Positions 6,329-7,182 of a stretch of DNA of 7,182 nucleotides are shown here, in pieces. The stretch is taken from positions 1 to 7,182 of the forward strand of contig CAKROP010000106.1 in the NCBI GenBank assembly GCA_934373375.1. The letters run 5' to 3'. The DNA comes from an uncultured Anaerosacchariphilus sp. (lineage in GTDB: Bacteria; Bacillota; Clostridia; Lachnospirales; Lachnospiraceae). The position numbers and the translations under genes were made by a program. Numbering within the stretch: the stretch's first letter is position 1; each line of letters starts with the position of its first letter. The notes under the pieces are model-generated. The model saw only the letters and a program-made list of their open reading frames with translations. It searched no databases and had not been told where the DNA came from.

Positions 6329-6394
6329 AGCTTAGCGATTGTTACGGGTTACCTGCCCCTGTCAGAGTTGCCGCTCTGGCAAGGGTTTTTCTTT
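6320..6394 (+). ncRNA. predicted ~75-nt small RNA, antisense to the XRE/int leader
   Basis: This segment is bounded by an extended -10 promoter and a textbook intrinsic terminator, with no plus-strand ORF that has a ribosome binding site. It would make a short RNA with a 35-nt 5' single-stranded part (containing GCGATTGTTACGGGTTACC) and a 3' terminator stem. If the minus-strand promoter at 6602-6574 is used, the RNA is fully complementary to the leader ahead of XRE and could regulate it by antisense pairing or transcription interference. I know of no family for it. The coordinates rest on promoter geometry only. Confidence 0.5.
6356..6394 (+). terminator. strong intrinsic terminator on the plus strand
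   Basis: CCCCTGTCAGAG (6356-6367), loop TTGCCG and CTCTGGCAAGGG (6374-6385) pair over 12 positions with one C-A mismatch and one wobble, followed directly by TTTTTCTTT (6386-6394). On the minus strand the stem is not followed by T, so it works for plus-strand transcripts only. Confidence 0.85.
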
Positions 6395-6581
6395 ATGCGA
6401 TTGTAAACCGGCGGCTTGTGCTGGCCTTACAATACTGCTTGTAAATCTCCGGCAGTGCCGCTTTCAGGGCCTTTCCGTCAAGCCTGCTGCTCCCCGGTGT
6501 TACCTTGCGTTCTTGCTTTCCCTTTCGGTACTCCCGTCCGCCTTGGCTGTTCTGTGTTCCTCTTGATGATTTTATTATATA
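6393..6581 (-). pseudogene. 62-codon open frame lacking a start codon (gene remnant or unusual small ORF)
   Basis: A minus-strand frame is open from a TAA at 6584-6582 to a TAA at 6395-6393. Its conceptual product is basic and protein-like: GREYRKGKQERKVTPGSS, then LDGKALKAALPEIYKQYCKA and TSRRFTIA. Codon choice looks like that of the neighbours. No ATG, GTG or TTG occurs in frame, although AAGAGG (6563-6558) resembles a ribosome binding site and a near-consensus promoter lies just upstream. It may be the 3' remnant of a small DNA-binding protein gene, an ORF with a rare start codon, or chance coding appearance in a leader RNA. The stop codon abuts the plus-strand terminator. Function not recognised. 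Confidence 0.3.
6427..6444. repeat. palindrome TTACAA-N6-TTGTAA in the leader region
   Basis: TTACAA (6427-6432) and TTGTAA (6439-6444) form a perfect interrupted palindrome. ATTGTAA at 6400-6406 is a third related copy, also complementary to TTACAAT at 6427-6433. It resembles a dimeric repressor site. It lies inside the startless frame, between the minus promoter and the XRE gene. Confidence 0.5.
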
Positions 6582-6602
6582 TTATATGTACATATAATTC
6601 AA
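6574..6602 (-). promoter_or_regulatory. near-consensus minus-strand promoter toward XRE and int
   Basis: On the minus strand TTGAAT (6602-6597), exactly 17 nt, then TATAAT (6579-6574). Transcription would start near 6567 and run through the startless frame into XRE, the small ORF and int, giving a leader of about 300 nt. Almost the whole spacer is the 18-bp palindrome at 6581-6598, so a protein bound there would compete directly with RNA polymerase. Confidence 0.6.
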
Positions 6603-6659
6603 TTGGCGTTTCTCACAAATATGTACATATATTTTTGTTTGTTTTTTATATGTACATAT
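6581..6659. repeat. three copies of the palindrome ATATGTACATAT (operator array)
   Basis: Perfect palindromes occur at 6581-6598 (18 bp, ATTATATGTACATATAAT), 6619-6630 (12 bp) and 6648-6659 (12 bp), with centres 35 and 29 bp apart. The first lies in the spacer of the minus promoter, and the third covers the -35 position of the plus promoter of the RHH gene. This layout is that of a shared operator for divergent promoters. The downstream RHH protein is the obvious candidate binder. Confidence 0.8.
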
Positions 6660-6679
6660 TCTTGAATTTAAGCTATAAT
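6651..6679 (+). promoter_or_regulatory. promoter of the RHH gene
   Basis: TATAAT (6674-6679) with TGTACA (6651-6656) at a 17-nt spacing. The -35 is weak and is itself the middle of the third palindrome. Transcription would start near 6686, giving a leader of about 65 nt before the ATG at 6750. A tightly autoregulated promoter fits this arrangement. Confidence 0.55.
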
Positions 6680-6749
6680 CGCTTTGTAAGGTGGAGTAGT
6701 TGACTCTATATTGCCAGCTTACTATTCCAAAATGAAAGGTGGTATTCGA

Positions 6750-6962
6750 ATGCCATTAACAGAAGGTCAAAAACAGTCCATGTATAACTACGCTAAAAAG
6801 AACCTTAAGCGCATCCCCCTGGACGTCCAGAAAGAAAAGTACGAGGAAATAAAGGCCGCAGCCGAAGCCTCCGGCGAATCCGTAAACGGCTATATTAAAA
6901 AGGCGATTGATGAACGAATGGAGCGAACCTCCATAAATGCGTCTGCTGAAGAAACAAAATAG
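6750..6962 (+). CDS. Arc-type ribbon-helix-helix DNA-binding protein
   Basis: A 70-aa protein with the ribbon-helix-helix pattern of Arc/MetJ-like repressors: a basic beta-strand KRIPLDVQ (residues 20-27), helix A KEKYEEIKAAAEASG, turn ESV, and helix B NGYIKKAIDERME. A flexible 19-residue arm precedes the strand and a polar tail (SINASAEETK) follows. Such proteins bind short palindromes as paired dimers. In mobile elements they act as autorepressors, antitoxins or relaxosome accessory proteins; no toxin gene is adjacent. I chose the ATG at 6750 because AAAGGTGG ends 7 nt before it. A TTG at 6711 and an ATG at 6733 lie in frame upstream, but the latter overlaps this ribosome binding site. The gene is divergent from the XRE/int unit, with three identical palindromes between them that it probably binds. 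Confidence 0.87.
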   Translation: MPLTEGQKQSMYNYAKKNLKRIPLDVQKEKYEEIKAAAEASGESVNGYIKKAIDERMERTSINASAEETK

Positions 6963-6976
6963 GCAAAGGCTGAACT

Positions 6977-7011
6977 ATGTAATACGTCACGTATTACACG
7001 ATGTATTACAT
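6977..7011. repeat. operator-like inverted repeats TGTAATACGT/ACGTATTACA plus a third half site
   Basis: TGTAATACGT-C-ACGTATTACA (6978-6998) is a perfect 21-bp palindrome with one central base. A further GTATTACAT (7003-7011) repeats the right arm after 12 bp and is also complementary to ATGTAATAC at 6977-6985. It lies between the RHH stop codon and the promoter at 7016-7044, without a T run, so it is more likely an operator (or part of a transfer origin) than a terminator. Confidence 0.7.
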
Positions 7012-7015
7012 GCCC

Positions 7016-7044
7016 TTGCATTCTGCTACCAGATGTGATATATT
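7016..7044 (+). promoter_or_regulatory. extended -10 promoter reading out of the window
   Basis: TTGCAT (7016-7021), a 17-nt spacer and TATATT (7039-7044) preceded by TGA give a good vegetative promoter with an extended -10. Transcription would begin near 7051. The repeat cluster at 6977-7011 lies directly upstream, well placed for a repressor or activator. Confidence 0.6.
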
Positions 7045-7050
7045 AATGAT

Positions 7051-7182
7051 AGAAATAGGGAAAGCCAGAGCAATCCGGCCTACCCGACACAATGTTTAGC
7101 TACCTCTTACGAGGCCAGCCGTCACTATTGCGAGTAGTGGAAGCTTTCTTTCGGCCCGGTGTGTAACACAATCCTACGAGGG
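7051..7182 (+). ncRNA. probable structured leader or non-coding RNA (3' end outside window)
   Basis: The 132 nt after the promoter carry no ORF with a ribosome binding site but several compact hairpins: CCTC-TTAC-GAGG (7103-7114), CACTATT-GCG-AGTAGTG (7123-7139) and TGTG-TAA-CACA (7160-7170). The motif pair ACACAAT...ACGAGG appears twice (7087-7114 and 7166-7181), suggesting a repeated structural module. GC content rises sharply relative to the promoter. I cannot assign a known family. A riboswitch-like leader of a downstream element operon, or a larger element-encoded RNA, would both fit. Confidence 0.4.

Larger units (their letters stand above)
4381..7182. mobile_element. left end of an integrative element (Tn916-type integrase), continuing beyond the window
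   Basis: A Tn916-type integrase reading outward to the presumed left end, a small ORF and XRE regulator immediately upstream of it, a bidirectional operator region, an RHH protein gene and a further promoter together make a typical integration/regulation module. No relaxase, FtsK-like or type IV secretion gene is inside the window, so whether this is a conjugative element, a mobilizable element or a prophage cannot be decided. The left coordinate is approximate. Confidence 0.65.

Noticed and set aside
6581..6659. Short CRISPR-like array
   Set aside because: The repeats are 12-18 bp perfect palindromes with unequal 20 and 17 bp gaps that contain promoter elements. There are no cas genes.
6416..6703. 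95-codon plus-strand frame rich in Cys, Pro and hydrophobic residues
   Set aside because: No ribosome binding site; it crosses two operators and the RHH promoter and lies opposite the more protein-like minus frame. It looks like a shadow.
6700..6728. Second RHH promoter TTGACT-N17-TATTCC
   Set aside because: The -10 is poor and the start would fall on the ribosome binding site of the RHH gene. The TATAAT at 6674 is a better candidate.
6711..6749. Longer RHH protein from TTG 6711 or ATG 6733
   Set aside because: Neither has a good ribosome binding site, and AAAGGTGG immediately before the ATG at 6750 would lie inside the coding sequence.
6978..6998. Terminator of the RHH gene
   Set aside because: The palindrome is AT-rich with one central base, so it cannot form a normal hairpin loop, and it has no T run after it.

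Overview
The window looks like a Firmicutes chromosome of the Clostridia type, most plausibly a Lachnospiraceae gut anaerobe. This is inferred from roughly balanced base composition in genes with AT-rich gaps, strong GGAGG-type ribosome binding sites, a soluble PAS hybrid histidine kinase, and a Tn916-type integrase with a small XRE regulator. No marker gene fixes the species.

Left part (1-4039) reads as host chromosome. The 3' end of a plus-strand ABC exporter gene converges, across a shared hairpin terminator, on three minus-strand genes. In transcription order these are a flavodoxin (4039-3524), an HD-domain phosphohydrolase (3435-2848) and a cytoplasmic hybrid sensor histidine kinase (2748-772). 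The kinase has its own promoter inside an unusual 16-bp inverted repeat. The inner arm of that repeat contains the kinase ribosome binding site, so transcripts from the internal promoter and read-through transcripts should fold differently.

Middle part (about 4125-4485) is a junction without a convincing gene. It holds a strong hairpin, a probable minus-strand terminator, and short repeats next to the integrase stop codon that look like integrase arm sites. I take it as the left end of an integrative element running to the right and out of the window.

Right part (4486-7182) is the left module of that element. It has a 414-aa Tn916-type tyrosine integrase, a 35-aa ORF almost fused to an XRE regulator gene, a dense 480-bp control region, a ribbon-helix-helix (RHH) protein gene on the plus strand, another operator cluster, and a promoter firing into an apparently structured RNA cut by the window end.

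The control region is the most interesting part. A near-consensus minus promoter (about 6602-6574) could drive a long leader into XRE, small ORF and integrase. It has an 18-bp perfect palindrome in its spacer, and two further copies of the 12-bp palindrome core lie toward the RHH promoter. A plus-strand extended -10 promoter followed about 80 nt later by a textbook intrinsic terminator predicts a roughly 75-nt RNA antisense to that leader. The core ATTACA/TGTAAT recurs in inverted repeats at the antisense promoter and just before the right-hand RNA promoter, suggesting one repressor for both. The proposed logic is a two-regulator switch (XRE and RHH) plus an antisense RNA controlling integration and excision. 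The DNA elements are visible; the regulatory wiring is inference.
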